64,000 nucleotides of DNA from Mycobacterium sp. 852014-50255_SCH5639931 (lineage in GTDB: Bacteria; Actinomycetota; Actinomycetes; Mycobacteriales; Mycobacteriaceae). A model generated the notes under the pieces. It was not told the DNA's origin. It ran no database searches and saw only the letters and a program-made list of their open reading frames with translations. The stretch covers positions 1 through 64,000 of the forward strand of contig NZ_LZSV01000032.1 in NCBI RefSeq assembly GCF_001665605.1, written 5' to 3'. Each line of letters begins with the position of its first letter. Positions within the stretch are counted from its first letter, which is position 1. The position numbers and the translations under genes are program-made. This document shows positions 43,858 to 52,729 of the stretch, piece after piece.

Positions 43858-44226
43858 TTGTCAGCTCCTGATTCGATTACCACGTTGGTTGAGGACCACG
43901 ATGGGGTGTCCGTGGTCAGTGTCAGCGGCGAAATCGATCTGGTCACGGCGCCGGCCCTGGAACAGGCCATCGGCGCGGTTGTCGCGGAGAGCCCCTCGGC
44001 ACTGGTCATCGATCTCTCCGCGGTGGAATTCCTCGGTTCGGTGGGCCTGAAGATCCTGGCGGCGACGTACGAGAAGCTGGGCCAGGCGACGGGGTTCGGG
44101 GTGGTCGCGCGCGGCCCGGCGACCAGGCGGCCGATTCACCTGACCGGGCTGGACAAGACGTTCCCGTTGTACCCGACGCTGGACGACGCGTTGACCGCGG
44201 TGCGGGACGACAACATCAGCCGGTAG
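43858..44226 (+). CDS. rsfB: Anti-anti-sigma factor RsfB (STAS domain)
   Basis: A 122-residue STAS protein. VSGEIDLVTAPALEQAIG and VEFLGSVGLKILAATYEK carry the canonical Asp-phosphoserine region; RPIHLTGLDKTF closes the fold. It is nearly identical in layout to M. tuberculosis Rv3687c (RsfB), which binds the anti-SigF factor UsfX/RsbW and frees SigF. TTG start at 43858, with AAAGGAT upstream. It is divergent from rsbR, which links the stressosome to SigF control by position. Confidence 0.92.
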   Translation: MSAPDSITTLVEDHDGVSVVSVSGEIDLVTAPALEQAIGAVVAESPSALVIDLSAVEFLGSVGLKILAATYEKLGQATGFGVVARGPATRRPIHLTGLDKTFPLYPTLDDALTAVRDDNISR

Positions 44227-44396
44227 TCGTCGCTGCGCGCGGTTGCGCAACAACGTTTTTGGTGAATTGCCGGCGTCCATTGCGATATATGGCTACCAAA
44301 TTGGCGGCCGCGGAAATCAATTCACTTTGCGAAAGCGGATAACGAATTTTCGCGACCATCCTGCGTGAAACGGCGCTGGCGCATGCGACAGGTGCG

Positions 44397-44909
44397 ATGA
44401 TCACGCCTATGGACGTCGACAATCCTCAAGACGACCAGCGATGGGATAGCCACGAGCGTGGCGAAACCGAAATCCAACGGCTGGACCGCAATTGGAACAG
44501 CCTGCTGCAGGAGCTGCGCGTCGTGCAGACGGGCGTGCAGCTGCTCACCGGTTTCCTGCTGACCCTGCCGTTCCAGCAACGTTTCGACGTTCTCGCCCCG
44601 CTCCTGCGCGACGCCTATCTCGCGACTGTGGGGTGCTCGGTGGGCGCGACAGTGCTGCTGATCGCCCCGGTGGGCATGCACCGGATGCTCTTCCGGCGCC
44701 ATCGTCTCCAGGTGCTGGTGTCGGCCGCGCACCGCTGCGCGTACGCCGGGCTGGCGCTGCTCGGCCTCGCCCTGACCGGGGTGACGATCATCGTGTTCGC
44801 CGCGGTGGCCGGACGCAGCCCGGCCCTGATCGCGGGAGCGTGTGCGCTGACGCTGTTTACGTTCTTCTGGTGGCTGCTACCGATTCTGCTCCGCACCCGC
44901 GGCATGTAG
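44397..44909 (+). CDS. DUF6328 family membrane protein
   Basis: A 170-residue protein with a polar N-terminus (DDQRWDSHERGETEIQRLDR), then the signature LLQELRVVQTGVQLLTGFLL, and about four hydrophobic segments (LATVGCSVGATVLLIAPVG, AGLALLGLALTGVTIIVFA, LTLFTFFWWLLPILL). Function unknown. ATG at 44397 or 44409. Its 3' end overlaps the convergent HAD gene by 33 nt. Between rsfB and this gene (44227-44396) I see only a GTTGCGCAAC palindrome (44242-44251) followed by a short T-run, perhaps an rsfB terminator. Confidence 0.78.
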   Translation: MITPMDVDNPQDDQRWDSHERGETEIQRLDRNWNSLLQELRVVQTGVQLLTGFLLTLPFQQRFDVLAPLLRDAYLATVGCSVGATVLLIAPVGMHRMLFRRHRLQVLVSAAHRCAYAGLALLGLALTGVTIIVFAAVAGRSPALIAGACALTLFTFFWWLLPILLRTRGM

Positions 44910-45569
44910 CGCGAGTTCGGAGATGCGGGTCGAGTCCAGGTGCTCGAGCAGGTCTTGTGGATCGGCGAAGATCGGTGCCGAGCCCGCCGCCTGCAGCTCC
45001 TCGCGCGCAATGCCGCCGCTGAGCAGCCCGATGCAGGGCAATCCGGCGCCCGCCGCGGCATGTGCGTCCCACACCGCGTCCCCGACGAACACGGCATGGT
45101 CGGCATCCACCCCGGCCCGCTCCAGCGCGACCTGCACGATGCCGGGTTCGGGCTTGGCGGTGTCGACGTCGCGCGAGGACGTCGTTTCGGAGATGACGTC
45201 GTCGCAGTCGAGGACCTTGCGCAAGATCTCCAGCTCGTCGTCGGGTGCCGAGGTGGCCAGCACCACCTGCAGCCCCAGCTCGGCGACGCGGCGCAGCAGC
45301 GCGCGGGCACCCGGTAGCGGCGTGAGCAGCGGGGTGCTCTCCCGGTAGTAACGGCTGTGCCCGTCGCTGAGCCGCTCCTGGACCTCGTCCGGGGCGTCGT
45401 TGGAGAGCGTTCGCACCAGCGTGGAGCCGTCCATGCCGATGCACCGGTGGATCTGCCAGGCGGTGACGGGCAGGCCCTCGTCGTCGAAGGCGCGCAGCCA
45501 CGCGTGGACGTGAAGATAGTTGGAGTCGACCAGGCTTCCGTCGACATCGAAGAGAACGGCGGGTTTCAT
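44877..45569 (-). CDS. HAD-family phosphatase (phosphoglycolate phosphatase-like)
   Basis: A 230-residue haloacid-dehalogenase hydrolase. Motif I VLFDVDGSLVDSN has the nucleophile Asp and the acid Asp. Motif II is VLATSAPDDE, motif III TAKPEPGIVQVALERAG, motif IV VFVGDAVWDAHAA. A helical cap follows motif I. This is the beta-phosphoglucomutase/phosphoglycolate phosphatase subgroup; substrate unknown. ATG at 45569 begins the family N-terminus (MKPAVLFDVDG). Confidence 0.88.
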   Translation of the reverse strand: MKPAVLFDVDGSLVDSNYLHVHAWLRAFDDEGLPVTAWQIHRCIGMDGSTLVRTLSNDAPDEVQERLSDGHSRYYRESTPLLTPLPGARALLRRVAELGLQVVLATSAPDDELEILRKVLDCDDVISETTSSRDVDTAKPEPGIVQVALERAGVDADHAVFVGDAVWDAHAAAGAGLPCIGLLSGGIAREELQAAGSAPIFADPQDLLEHLDSTRISELALHAAGAEQNR

Positions 45570-45921
45570 CTGCGCGGCATACCCAGGCCGGGGCCGGCTG
45601 ACACCGGGGTGCCGCGTCGTTTGCGTTCGGGGACGGCGGGTAACCGCCAAGCGTGATCCGCAAATCGGCTACGGCTCGTTAACCGCCGGGTCGGGCGGCG
45701 GCCCAGCCGGCGAACCGCATGCCGCACGAATCATCCTGATACACAGACTTTCTCATGAGCACCGACGGGTGCGCGACGCCGAACTTGCTTGGCACGCCGC
45801 GAATTCCGATGAGGCCGCCCCGCCGCCGACCATTTGACCGCTGTGAGCTAACGAACACCGGCCGGCGCGAATCCGCCCGCCGAGACGTTTAATCGCGGCG
45901 ATGACCGGGTAAAAGCCGATC
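45570..45921. other. Intergenic region with a SigF-type promoter at 45887-45912
   Basis: A 352-nt stretch with no supported gene. GTTT (45887-45890), 16-nt spacer, GGGTAA (45907-45912) match the SigF consensus 9 nt before the ATG at 45922. An Arg-rich 45-codon frame at 45755-45892 has no ribosome-binding site and ends inside the promoter; I do not call it. Confidence 0.6.
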
Positions 45922-46212
45922 ATGGTCGCGCCCGTTTCGTTACGAGCAGCAAACTACTCGGTCGAGTACGAGCGCGATTTCCCCCTGCTCGGCCTCGCGG
46001 CCGTGGCGGTCTGGGCCGTCAGTCTGGCAGTCGGGCTGTTCGAGCTGCTGTTTGGGCACGAAGGGGCGGCGATCGTCGCGCTGACCGTGTCGGTCGTCGC
46101 GCCGTGGCTGGGCCTGGCCCTCGCGCATTACCCCGCGATTGCCAGGCGGCTGAGGCGGCTCACTGGCCGGCGGGGTGACATTTTCGGGCCGGTCGGTGTA
46201 ACTCGCGCCTGA
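45922..46212 (+). CDS. Small two-span membrane protein, probably SigF-controlled
   Basis: A 96-residue protein with two hydrophobic segments (LLGLAAVAVWAVSLAVGLFELLF, AAIVALTVSVVAPWLGLALAHY) and a basic C-terminal end (ARRLRRLTGRRGD). No family recognised. The start lies 9 nt after the -10 box of a SigF-type promoter, so the mRNA is leaderless or nearly so. Confidence 0.65.
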   Translation: MVAPVSLRAANYSVEYERDFPLLGLAAVAVWAVSLAVGLFELLFGHEGAAIVALTVSVVAPWLGLALAHYPAIARRLRRLTGRRGDIFGPVGVTRA

Positions 46213-46286
46213 ATGGGGTACTGCCTGCGCCACGGGTGAGTACAGGAAAGTGCGTCAACCCGGCTCATCAGCAGGAAGGAACTGCC

Positions 46287-46589
46287 ATGGCGACCGCAAG
46301 CGACTATGACGCACGCCGGGTCTCCGACTCCGAAACTCAGGACAAGTCCCCGATACGCGAGCTAGCCCCGACGTTGCAGGGATCCGCCACCACGGTGGTC
46401 GATGAGGACCCCAACGATGTGCACTTCTTCGAGCTTCCCGGCGCCGACCTGTCCGGCGAGGAACTGTCGGTGACGGTCATTCCCCAGCGGTCCGACGAGT
46501 TCATGTGCTCGAGCTGTTTTCTGGTGCAGCACCGCAGCCGGTTGCACAGCTCGAACGGGGGCAGGTCCGTCTGCGCCGACTGCGCCTAG
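46287..46589 (+). CDS. DUF4193 domain-containing protein
   Basis: A 100-residue protein. The acidic centre (TTVVDEDPNDVHFFELPGADL) and the C-terminal zinc-ribbon pair CSSC...CADC (DEFMCSSCFLVQHRS, RSVCADCA) define DUF4193, found across mycobacteria; role unknown. AAGGAA lies 6 nt before the ATG. A weaker SigF-like site (GTGT-N16-GGGTAC, 46196-46221) lies 66 nt upstream. Confidence 0.85.
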   Translation: MATASDYDARRVSDSETQDKSPIRELAPTLQGSATTVVDEDPNDVHFFELPGADLSGEELSVTVIPQRSDEFMCSSCFLVQHRSRLHSSNGGRSVCADCA

Positions 46590-46630
46590 TGCCGCAATGG
46601 TCGGGGCTGAATCGTTGGCGCACAACCGGT

Positions 46631-47206
46631 TCAGGCCTGCGCCCACTCTCGGTGACACACGGCGCAACGCCGGGTGACCATCGCCCAGTCCGGTTCGTTC
46701 TTGACGGGCTCGCGGATCAGGTGCGTGGATAAGTCGCCACAGCCGGGGCAGGCACAGATGGCGCGGTAGGGCTCGACGGGCTGGTCTTGCATCAGCCGCA
46801 GGTTTTCCGCCCGAGAGAACGGCACGATCGCCAACGACTCGGGGCGGGGAGCGGGGTGCGGATTGTCGAACCACAACAGGCCGCAGGTCACGGTCGCCAC
46901 CGCCGTGAAGACGGCCAGGATCATCGTCGGGATGTCCCACGGCCAGTTCGGAGGGATGGGCGTCAGCACGAGAACCACCAGCACGGCGGAGATCACGCCG
47001 CCGATGATGGTGCCGGGTTTGGCGAATCGGTAGCCCCCGACGTTCAGCGCTTCCCACGCCTGGATCTCCTGCTGTCGCCGGGTGATCTCCGCCAGGGTGG
47101 GGTGGCCGGGGCTGTGGACCGGCGCCGGGGAAGCAGCAAATCCGGTGACCTGTGGGCCGACCCCGCGTGGCTCGCCCTGCTCGGGCGGCGGGCTTACCAG
47201 CGCCAT
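46631..47206 (-). CDS. Membrane protein with C-terminal CxxC zinc-ribbon-like motifs
   Basis: A 191-residue protein. Residues 1-60 are soluble (GHPTLAEITRRQQEIQAWEAL), then two membrane spans (TIIGGVISAVLVVLVLTPIP, IPTMILAVFTAVATVTCGLLWF), then a soluble C-terminus with CACPGCGDLS and RRCAVCHREW, which together could hold one zinc. Function unknown. ATG at 47206 is preferred over TTG at 47227. Confidence 0.7.
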   Translation of the reverse strand: MALVSPPPEQGEPRGVGPQVTGFAASPAPVHSPGHPTLAEITRRQQEIQAWEALNVGGYRFAKPGTIIGGVISAVLVVLVLTPIPPNWPWDIPTMILAVFTAVATVTCGLLWFDNPHPAPRPESLAIVPFSRAENLRLMQDQPVEPYRAICACPGCGDLSTHLIREPVKNEPDWAMVTRRCAVCHREWAQA

Positions 47207-47288
47207 GCGGGCAGAGCTTAACGGCAAAGCCGCAACGCCGCAGTGTCAAACTCGGCGTTCGGCTGTCACGCCAGCTAATACAACTGAG

Positions 47289-47362
<74 letters not shown>

Positions 47363-47423
47363 CTTGAAGCTCCGACAGCCTATCGCACCGGCCCATCGGC
47401 TGGCCAAACCGCGGCGTGGCGGC

Positions 47424-48539
47424 TCATTGCCAGAGGCAGGAGCGCTCGAACTGCGCCAGTACCTCGGCGGGACCGCTCGGATCAAGTCCCTGCGCGCTGA
47501 CCCACTCGTCGCTGAAGTAGGTGTCGTGGTAGCGGTCGCCGCTGTCGGCGAGCAGCGTGACTACCGAACCGCTGCGCCGCTGGGCGACCAGCTCGGCGAG
47601 CAAGCCGAAGGCGCCCCAGAGGTTGGTACCCGTCGACGGCCCCACGCGGCGCCCCAGAACGGCGCTGACGTGCCGGGCGGCGGCGACCGACGCCGCGTCG
47701 GGCACCGACACCATGCGGTCGACCACGCCGGGCAAGAACGACGGCTCGACCCGCGGCCGGCCGATGCCCTCGATCCGAGACGAGGTGGGCATCACGACGT
47801 CGTAGCGGTCGTCGGCGTAGGCGGGAAAGAACGCGGAGTTTTCCGGGTCGACGACGCACAGCCGGGTCGCGTGCCGGCGGTAGCGGATGTAGCGGCCGAT
47901 CGTCGCGCTGGTGCCGCCAGTGCCCGCGCCCACCACGATCCACTCCGGGATGGGATGCGTCTCGTCGCCCATCTGCTCGAAGATCGACTCGGCGATGTTG
48001 TTGTTGCCCCGCCAGTCGGTGGCGCGTTCGGCGTTGGTGAACTGGTCCAGGTAATGCCCGCCGGTGTCGCGGGCGACGCGCTCGGCCTCGGCGTACACCT
48101 CAGCAGAGTTCTGCACGAAATGGCAACGGCCGCCCTGGGCTTCGATCAGTGCCACCTTGGCCGAGCTGGTGGACGCCGGCATCACGGCGACGAACGGCAG
48201 GCCCAGCAGGGCCGCGAAATACGCCTCCGACACCGCCGTCGAACCCGACGACGCCTCGACCACGGTGGTGCCCTCGTCGATCCAGCCGTTGCAGAGCGCG
48301 TACAGGAACAAGGAGCGGGCCAGCCGGTGCTTGAGGCTGCCCGTGATGTGCGTGGTCTCGTCTTTGAGGTACAGCGCCACCTGAGCGCCGGGACCGTCCC
48401 CGGCCCACGCCGACGGCAGCGGGTAGCGCAACAGGTGCGTGTCGGCGCTGCGGCGCGCGTCGGCCTGGATCAGCCGGACCGCGTTGTCCGTCCAGCACCG
48501 CGAGCGGCTGCGGACCGCGATCCGGGTCCGCTCGGTCAA
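47424..48539 (-). CDS. cds1: PLP-dependent L-cysteine desulfhydrase Cds1
   Basis: A 371-residue fold-type II PLP enzyme of the cysteine synthase family. The PLP lysine is in ETTHITGSLKHRLARSL. The substrate loop is EASSGSTAVSEAYFA, and the phosphate-binding glycine loop VVGAGTGGTSATIGRYI. This is the Rv3684 protein, reported to split cysteine into H2S, pyruvate and ammonia. TTG at 48539 overlaps the stop of the phosphoesterase gene (TTGA), so the two are coupled; the same frame runs further upstream without family homology. Confidence 0.85.
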   Translation of the reverse strand: MTERTRIAVRSRSRCWTDNAVRLIQADARRSADTHLLRYPLPSAWAGDGPGAQVALYLKDETTHITGSLKHRLARSLFLYALCNGWIDEGTTVVEASSGSTAVSEAYFAALLGLPFVAVMPASTSSAKVALIEAQGGRCHFVQNSAEVYAEAERVARDTGGHYLDQFTNAERATDWRGNNNIAESIFEQMGDETHPIPEWIVVGAGTGGTSATIGRYIRYRRHATRLCVVDPENSAFFPAYADDRYDVVMPTSSRIEGIGRPRVEPSFLPGVVDRMVSVPDAASVAAARHVSAVLGRRVGPSTGTNLWGAFGLLAELVAQRRSGSVVTLLADSGDRYHDTYFSDEWVSAQGLDPSGPAEVLAQFERSCLWQ

Positions 48540-49495
48540 CGCACCGAAACTGTTGGCTGCGAACGGCTTAGGTCGCTGGCCGAATCGCGGCCGCCCATCG
48601 GGGTGGCGATCAACGTCAGCAGGGTGGCCTCGGGCCGGCAGCAGAAACGCACCGGCGCGAACGGTGAGGTGCCGATGCCGGCGGAGACGTGCAACTGCAT
48701 GTTCACGCCCCACCGGGACGGTCCCTTCGCCCGGGTCCGGTCCAGGCCACAGTTGGTCACCAGGGCGCCGTAGAGCGGCAGGCAGACCTGGCCGCCGTGG
48801 GTGTGTCCGGCCATCACCAGTTGGTAGCCGTCGGCGGCGAAGCGGTCCAGCACCCGCGGCTCCGGGGAATGGGTCAGCCCGAGTCGCAGGTTCGCGGCCG
48901 GGCTGGCCGGGCCCGCGATCGTCTCGTAGCGGTCGCGGTCGATGTGCGGGTCGTCGACTCCGGCGGCGGCGACGTGCAGGCCGGCCACCTCGAACTCGCG
49001 CCGCGTATGGGTGAGGTCGAGCCAGCCGCGCTCGGTGAAGGCCGCCCGCAGGTCCTGCCAGGGCAGCGGCTCACCGCGAACCCGGTGCGACGGGTTGGTC
49101 AGATAGTTCAGAGGGTTCTTCAGGCGCGGGCCGAAGTAGTCGTTGCTGCCGAACACGAAGACACCCGGCCGCGACAGCAGATCCCCGAGGGCCTGCACCA
49201 CCGCGGGCACCGCCTTGGGGTGGGCCAGGTTGTCGCCGGTGTTGACCACCAGGTCGGGTTCCCAGTTGCTCAGCTCGCGCAGCCAAGCCTGTTTGCGGCG
49301 CTGGTTGGGCAGCATGTGCAGATCGCTGATATGCAGCACCCGCAGGGGCGTGGAACCGGGCGCCAGGACGGGCATGGTTATCTCGCGCAGGACGAAGGCG
49401 TTGCGCTCGACGACGGCGGCGTAACCGATGCCGGCGACAGCCGAACCGAGTGCGGCGGCACCGGTGCGAATCAGCGTGGGCAAAACATCAGCCAT
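48536..49495 (-). CDS. Calcineurin-like metallophosphoesterase
   Basis: A 319-residue membrane-anchored phosphoesterase. An N-terminal hydrophobic stretch (TGAAALGSAVAGIGYAAVV) precedes the metal-binding motifs ISDLHMLP, NTGDNLAH, GSNDYFG (Asn-Asp replacing the usual GNHD) and MAGHTHGGQ. Similar to the YaeI/YkuE group, and to Rv3683. The replaced His in the GNHD box is typical of this clade. Next to ponA2 and cds1. Confidence 0.9.
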   Translation of the reverse strand: MADVLPTLIRTGAAALGSAVAGIGYAAVVERNAFVLREITMPVLAPGSTPLRVLHISDLHMLPNQRRKQAWLRELSNWEPDLVVNTGDNLAHPKAVPAVVQALGDLLSRPGVFVFGSNDYFGPRLKNPLNYLTNPSHRVRGEPLPWQDLRAAFTERGWLDLTHTRREFEVAGLHVAAAGVDDPHIDRDRYETIAGPASPAANLRLGLTHSPEPRVLDRFAADGYQLVMAGHTHGGQVCLPLYGALVTNCGLDRTRAKGPSRWGVNMQLHVSAGIGTSPFAPVRFCCRPEATLLTLIATPMGGRDSASDLSRSQPTVSVR

Positions 49496-49563
49496 GCTGG
49501 CAGCCTACTGCCGGTTGCGCTTTGGCAACGCATACCTTGCGCCGCGGCACCAAAGATGGCGGC

Positions 49564-51993
49564 CTACGGAGGCGGCTGCCCCGGCGCGGGGGGCGGCGGC
49601 GCCAGCAGCGGAATGGTGATCGGGGGCAGACCCGGGATCTCCACCACTTGTGACCCGACCGGCGGCGGCCCGCCTTCGGGCGGCGGCGGAGGAGCCGGCG
49701 GGATGCCGTTGCTGACCTGGATGGTGATGATCGACCCCGGGATCGTTGCGCCGCTCGGCGTGGTTCCGACCACCTCGCCCTGCTTCGCGGTGCTGTTGAC
49801 GAAGTTGTTCTGGTCGGCGACCTGGAAGCCCGCCTCCTTGAGTCGCGACCGGGCCGCGTCGATGTCCAGGCCGGCGACGCTCGGCACCCGCGACCCGGGC
49901 GACCCGTCGACGTACCGGGGATCGGTGGGCGGCAACTGCACCGGCCCGAAATTGGTGGCGATCGGCTTCATGGCCGTGAACCAGGTGCGGGCCGGCTCGT
50001 TACCGCCGTACAGGTCGCCCTCGCCGCAATGGCGCAGCGGCGACGAACATAGGTCCGTCGGCGTCGTGGAGTCGTCGTAGATGTAATTGGCCGCCGCGTA
50101 GTGGTTGGTGAATCCCACGAAGCCGGAGGAGCGGTGCGCCTCGGTGGTGCCCGTCTTACCGGACACCGGCAGCGTCCAGCCCGCCGCACCGGCGGAGCCG
50201 GAGGCCGTGCCGCCGCCCACCGCGTCCTTGCTCATCGCATTGGCCATGGTGTTCGCCAGGCCTTCGGGAACCACCTGGTCGCAGGTCTCGGTGGTCACCG
50301 CGACCTCGTTGCCGTGCCGGTCGATCAGCTTGTCGATGGGGTTCGGCGGGCACCACGTGCCGCCGGAGGCCAGCGTGGCGGCGACGTTGGACAGCTCCAG
50401 CGCGTTCACCTCGATGGGGCCCAGGGTGAACGAGCCGATGTTCTGCCGTTTGACGAAGTCCGCCAGGCTCTCGTTGCTGTCGGGGTTGTAGTCGCGGGCG
50501 GTGCCGGGATCGGCGTAGGAGCGCAGGCCCAGCTTGATCGCCATGTCCACCGTGCGGGTCACCCCGACCTGCTGAATCAGCTTGGCGAACGCGGTGTTCG
50601 GCGAGGTGGCCAGCGCCTCGGTCACGTTCATCGACCCGCGGTAGTTGCCGGCATTGACCACGCACCAGGTGTCCTTGGGACAGCCCTTGGCCCCGCCGCT
50701 ACCCATGCCCTTGGCCTGGAATCGGCTCGGCACGTCGAGCGTGGCGTTTGTGCCCATGCCCATGTCCAGGGCGGCGGCCGTCGTGAAGATCTTGAAAACG
50801 GACCCCGCGCCGTCGCCAACCAGCGAGAACGGCTGCGGTCGCATGGTTTCGCCGGCGTCGAGGTTCAGGCCGTAGGTGCGGTTGCTGGCCATCGCCATCA
50901 CCTTGTGCGACGTCTTGCCGGGCTGAATCACGCTCATCACGCTGGAAATGCCGGGCAGGGTCGGGCTGGCGAACTGGTCGATGGCTGCCTTGACCGGGGT
51001 CTGCACGTCCGGGTCGAGCGTGGTACGGATCAGGTAGCCGCCGCGGGCCACCTGTTCTTTGCTGATGCCGGCGCGGGACAGGTACTCCTGGACGTAGTCG
51101 CAGAAAAAGGCGCGATCGCCGGCCGCGATACAGCCCCGCGGTAACTCGTTGGGCTGCGGCAGCACACCCAGCGGGGTGGCCTTGGCGGCGCGCAGTGCGT
51201 CGGCTTCCTGAGGGATGTTCTCGATCATGGTGTCCAGCACCAGGTTTCGCCGCGCCAGCGCGCCGTCGGGGTTGGTGTAAGGGTTCAGCGCGCTGGTCGA
51301 CTGCACCATGCCCGCCAGCAGCGCCGCCTGTTGCCAGTTCAGGTCCGAGGCGTTGATGCCGAAGTAGGTTTGGGCCGCGTCCTGCACGCCGAACGAACCG
51401 TTGCCGAACGACACCAGGTTCAGGTAGCGGGTCAGGATCTCGGGCTTGGTGAAGGTCTTGTCCAGCGTGAGCGCCATCCGGATCTCGCGCAGCTTGCGGG
51501 CCGGGGTGGTTTCCACGGCGGCGCGCTTTTCCGCGTCGGTCTTCGCCGTCACCAGCAACTGGTAGTTCTTGATGTACTGCTGCTCGATGGTCGAACCGCC
51601 ACGGGTGTCGACGTCTCCGCGCGCGTAGCCCGCCAGCCCGGTCAGCGTGCCCTTCCAGTCCACCCCGTTATGGTCGGCGAACCGCTTATCCTCGATCGAC
51701 ACGATCGCCAACTTCATCGTGTTGGCGATCTTGTCGCTGGGCACTTCGAAGCGGCGCTGGGAGTACAGCCAGGCGATGGTGTTGCCCTTCGCGTCGACCA
51801 TCGTCGAGACCGCGGGCACCTCACCCTCGAGGAGTTGGGCCGAGCCGTTGGCGACGACTTCGGAGGCCCGGTTGGACACCAGTCCCAATCCGCCCGCGAA
51901 CGGAAACATCAGCGCCGTGGCGACGACGCCGGCCAGCAAGCAATACCCGGCGAGCTTCAAAATCGTGAGAAGGGCCGGGGGGCGGTCTGACAT
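49564..51993 (-). CDS. ponA2: Bifunctional penicillin-binding protein PonA2
   Basis: Class A PBP of 809 residues that polymerises and cross-links peptidoglycan outside the membrane. N-terminal anchor (LKLAGYCLLAGVVATALMF). Glycosyltransferase-51 domain with the catalytic Glu in VSIEDKRFADHNGVDWKG and GGSTIEQQYIKNY. Transpeptidase with SVFK (nucleophile Ser), SPN and SGKTGTTEAH. One PASTA domain (VPSVAGLDIDAARSRLKEAG) and a Pro-rich tail. Equivalent to Rv3682, important for stress and dormancy survival. Divergent from whiB4. Confidence 0.94.
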   Translation of the reverse strand: MSDRPPALLTILKLAGYCLLAGVVATALMFPFAGGLGLVSNRASEVVANGSAQLLEGEVPAVSTMVDAKGNTIAWLYSQRRFEVPSDKIANTMKLAIVSIEDKRFADHNGVDWKGTLTGLAGYARGDVDTRGGSTIEQQYIKNYQLLVTAKTDAEKRAAVETTPARKLREIRMALTLDKTFTKPEILTRYLNLVSFGNGSFGVQDAAQTYFGINASDLNWQQAALLAGMVQSTSALNPYTNPDGALARRNLVLDTMIENIPQEADALRAAKATPLGVLPQPNELPRGCIAAGDRAFFCDYVQEYLSRAGISKEQVARGGYLIRTTLDPDVQTPVKAAIDQFASPTLPGISSVMSVIQPGKTSHKVMAMASNRTYGLNLDAGETMRPQPFSLVGDGAGSVFKIFTTAAALDMGMGTNATLDVPSRFQAKGMGSGGAKGCPKDTWCVVNAGNYRGSMNVTEALATSPNTAFAKLIQQVGVTRTVDMAIKLGLRSYADPGTARDYNPDSNESLADFVKRQNIGSFTLGPIEVNALELSNVAATLASGGTWCPPNPIDKLIDRHGNEVAVTTETCDQVVPEGLANTMANAMSKDAVGGGTASGSAGAAGWTLPVSGKTGTTEAHRSSGFVGFTNHYAAANYIYDDSTTPTDLCSSPLRHCGEGDLYGGNEPARTWFTAMKPIATNFGPVQLPPTDPRYVDGSPGSRVPSVAGLDIDAARSRLKEAGFQVADQNNFVNSTAKQGEVVGTTPSGATIPGSIITIQVSNGIPPAPPPPPEGGPPPVGSQVVEIPGLPPITIPLLAPPPPAPGQPPP

Positions 51994-52357
51994 GGCTACT
52001 ACAGTAGCGGCCCCCAGTCACGCCGCCACGCTGCGAGTTCACCCACTTTTTGCCCCTGTCATTGACCAGCGCTTTACCGCCGCGAGTGCGATAAAATTTG
52101 CGCGTGCGTCAGTGAGGCGGGCCCCCGCGCACGTGTGCAAGATCACTTCGATCGCCTACCCTTTTGAGACGAGACGGGACGCCCGTCCCAAAAAAGGCGT
52201 TATCGGACTGTTGCGCAATTGGTGGCTGACCACCTAACTTAGACACACGGTGAGATTCAGGTAACACCGATGTACACAGTGTGGCGTAGATCGCAGGTGT
52301 GGATCTGCACCCCAGGAGGGCGGTCGTGAGAGCGGCCGGTAGGGAAGGGAACAGTTC
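51994..52357. other. Divergent promoter region ponA2/whiB4
   Basis: 364 nt with no convincing gene. It is relatively A+T-rich around 52085-52105 (ATAAAATTT), where a ponA2 promoter is plausible. A 5-bp stem GGGAC/GTCCC with a 4-nt loop lies at 52176-52189 followed by six A residues. GGGAAGGGA at 52341-52350 is the whiB4 ribosome-binding site. No clear SigF-type promoter is present. Confidence 0.4.
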
Positions 52358-52708
52358 GTGTCAGGAACACGGCCTGCGGCGCGTAGGACAAACATTGCGG
52401 CCGCACAAGGGGTACTCCGCAGCGTTGATGCCGAAGAACGGATCGCCTGGGTTTCCAAAGCACTGTGCCGGACCACGGACCCGGACGAACTCTTCGTTCG
52501 AGGGGCCGCCCAACGCAAGGCCGCCGTCATCTGCCGGCACTGCCCGGTCATGCAGGAGTGCGGGGCGGACGCGCTGGACAACAAAGTCGAGTTCGGCGTC
52601 TGGGGCGGCATGACCGAGCGTCAGCGCCGGGCCCTGCTCAAGCAGCACCCGGAAGTGGTGTCCTGGTCGGACTTCTTCGACAAGAGGAGAACCCGCAACG
52701 TCGGCTGA
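52358..52708 (+). CDS. whiB4: WhiB4, redox-responsive iron-sulfur transcription regulator
   Basis: A 116-residue WhiB protein holding an oxygen-sensitive [4Fe-4S] cluster through Cys37, Cys59, Cys62 and Cys68 (ALCRTTDPDELF; VICRHCPVMQEC). FGVWGGMTERQRR is the WhiB beta-turn and the start of the basic DNA-binding tail (LLKQHPEV, DKRRTR). GTG at 52358 has GGGAAGGGA 8 nt upstream. Equivalent to Rv3681c. Confidence 0.94.
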   Translation: MSGTRPAARRTNIAAAQGVLRSVDAEERIAWVSKALCRTTDPDELFVRGAAQRKAAVICRHCPVMQECGADALDNKVEFGVWGGMTERQRRALLKQHPEVVSWSDFFDKRRTRNVG

Positions 52709-52729
52709 CCCAGCGGTTCGGCCGGGCTC

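Noticed and set aside
45755..45892. 45-codon Arg-rich frame upstream of the small membrane protein
   Set aside because: No ribosome-binding site, no recognisable features, and its end coincides with a SigF-type promoter.
51647..52237. Open frame running from antisense of ponA2 into the ponA2/whiB4 promoter region
   Set aside because: Two thirds is antisense to a conserved gene and the remainder has no conserved motif or ribosome-binding site.
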